From Candidatus Babelota bacterium (GTDB lineage: Bacteria; Babelota; Babeliae; Babelales; Babelaceae), in the NCBI GenBank assembly GCA_003174035.1, contig PRDV01000024.1:1-7400 (forward strand): a DNA stretch of 7,400 nt. Direction: 5' to 3'. The position numbers and the translations under genes are program-made. The notes below the pieces were generated by a model, which was given only the letters and a program-made list of their open reading frames with translations, did not search any database and was not told the origin of the DNA. This document shows positions 6,509-7,400 of this stretch, in pieces; the first letter of the stretch is position 1; each line of letters begins with the position of its first letter.

Positions 6509-7400
6509 ATGAAATTGCTCGTTCAGGCACTCGTTCCTCTCATTTTCATTACCAACATAGGTGCAATGGAAAAATCAAAAATATCTAACGTTGAGAACTT
6601 TATTATTAAAACGAGTCAAGGCCGTATCTCGATTTTGGATTCTAAGGCAAAAGGGCATCCTGTCCTTTTCATTCACGGTAACTCTGCTTGTGGCAAAGTT
6701 TTCTTTAAACAGTTTAACTCGGAACTCCTCAAAGATTTTAGATTAATAGCTTTGGACTTACCTGGTCATGGAGACAGCGATCCAGCCAAAGATAATGATA
6801 CGTATTCCTTTCCTGGATATGCTCGAGTTGTAGCTGAGGTAATTAAGGCATTAGATCTAAAAGACTTAACCATCGTTGGTTGGTCGCTAGGTGGCCATAT
6901 TGCACTTGAATTAAGCCTCCTACTACCTAATTTAAAAGGCGTCATAATAACGGGAACACCACCTATAGAATTATCGCCAGACGGCTTAAAAAAAGGATTT
7001 AACCCTTTTGATGGCTTACATTTAATGGGCCACGCTACCTATTTTACTCGTGATGAGGCAAAATTGTTTATGGGTTTAGGCGGAATAGATATGGAAAAGG
7101 ATGACGCTCTATTCTTAATTGAAGCAGCAATGAAAACTGAGGGTAATGCACGCAAATACATGATTGAATCCGTAGGAAAAGGTGTAGGAGCTGATGAAAC
7201 TGCCATAGTTGCTCATTTACGTATTCCCTTAGCCATTGTTGCTGGAGGGTTAGATATGGGCATTAATAATGACTATATAATTAACGAAGTTACTTATAAC
7301 AGCCTCTGGCAAGGTGTTAAGGTGAATCAAAATTCAGGACATGCTGTATTTTGGGAAAGAGATAAGGAATTTAATACGATACTGAACGATTTCTTACATC
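6509..7400 (+). CDS. Secreted alpha/beta-hydrolase, 3' end cut by window edge
   Basis: The frame is open from the ATG at 6509 to the edge (297 complete codons). Residues 1-19 form a signal peptide: Met-Lys, a hydrophobic core LLVQALVPLIFITNI, then Gly-Ala before MEK, with probable cleavage after Ala19, so the enzyme should act outside the cytoplasm. The mature part is an alpha/beta-hydrolase fold: the oxyanion-hole strand VLFIHGN (52-58), LDLPGHGDSD (82-91), the nucleophile elbow GWSLGG with Ser126, a cap region at about 150-230, a probable acid Asp249 in AGGLDMG, and the catalytic His278 in NSGHAVFWE. These place it with esterase/lipase/haloperoxidase-like members; the substrate cannot be told. 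His278 is followed by the usual last helix, so only a few residues are probably missing. AAAGGA lies 5 bases before the ATG. It is transcribed divergently from rpmE under its own strong promoter. Confidence 0.92.
   Translation, partial: MKLLVQALVPLIFITNIGAMEKSKISNVENFIIKTSQGRISILDSKAKGHPVLFIHGNSACGKVFFKQFNSELLKDFRLIALDLPGHGDSDPAKDNDTYSFPGYARVVAEVIKALDLKDLTIVGWSLGGHIALELSLLLPNLKGVIITGTPPIELSPDGLKKGFNPFDGLHLMGHATYFTRDEAKLFMGLGGIDMEKDDALFLIEAAMKTEGNARKYMIESVGKGVGADETAIVAHLRIPLAIVAGGLDMGINNDYIINEVTYNSLWQGVKVNQNSGHAVFWERDKEFNTILNDFLH

Noticed and set aside
6561..6746. Plus-strand 61-codon frame inside the hydrolase gene.
   Set aside because: The frame starting at 6509 carries the signal peptide and hydrolase motifs across the same bases.
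1..7400. A new defence, mobile or CRISPR-like system.
   Set aside because: All recognisable genes belong to well-known families, apart from one unassigned membrane protein, and there are no repeat arrays, integrases, transposases or attachment-site duplications.

Overview
The window is ordinary, tightly packed bacterial chromosome of low-to-moderate G+C. It holds seven protein-coding genes, two of them cut by the window edges. I see no tRNA, rRNA, CRISPR array, insertion sequence, phage gene or other mobile element. TGA is used as a stop (prx, rpmE) and Shine-Dalgarno sites are clear, so the standard bacterial code and bacterial initiation apply. The lineage cannot be fixed from this sequence. 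A concentrative nucleoside transporter downstream of rpmE-prfA, and a short signal peptide ending in Gly-Ala before Met-Glu-Lys on the last gene, would suit a nutrient-scavenging or host-associated bacterium (Dependentiae, for example), but that is a guess.

Layout: (1) 1-2370, plus strand: the C-terminal five-sixths or so of an SbcC/Rad50-type DNA-repair ATPase; its Walker A lobe lies upstream of the window. (2) 2382-2957, minus: a typical 2-Cys peroxiredoxin, convergent with sbcC and only 11 bases from it. (3) 3034-3717, plus: an unrecognised multi-pass membrane protein with a TTG start, divergent from the peroxiredoxin across a 76-base spacer. (4) 6329 down to 3790, minus: an apparent operon rpmE (L31), prfA (RF1), CNT-family nucleoside transporter, with a 4-base ATGA overlap and then a 15-base gap. 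(5) 6330-6508: a divergent promoter region, with a good sigma-70 promoter for the rpmE operon and a perfect-consensus one facing right. (6) 6509 to the right edge: a secreted alpha/beta-hydrolase, complete except for the extreme C-terminus.

Functionally, the rpmE-prfA pair is translation machinery (ribosomal protein, stop-codon release). The transporter behind it probably imports nucleosides on the same message. SbcC and the peroxiredoxin are housekeeping DNA-repair and peroxide-defence proteins, with no evidence that they are co-regulated. The points most worth a second look are the regulatory region at 6363-6508, the symmetric divergent spacer at 2958-3033, a Cys in place of the usual Ser in the transporter's predicted ribose site, and the transporter sitting behind prfA where prmC often lies. 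I found nothing I would call a new biological system.
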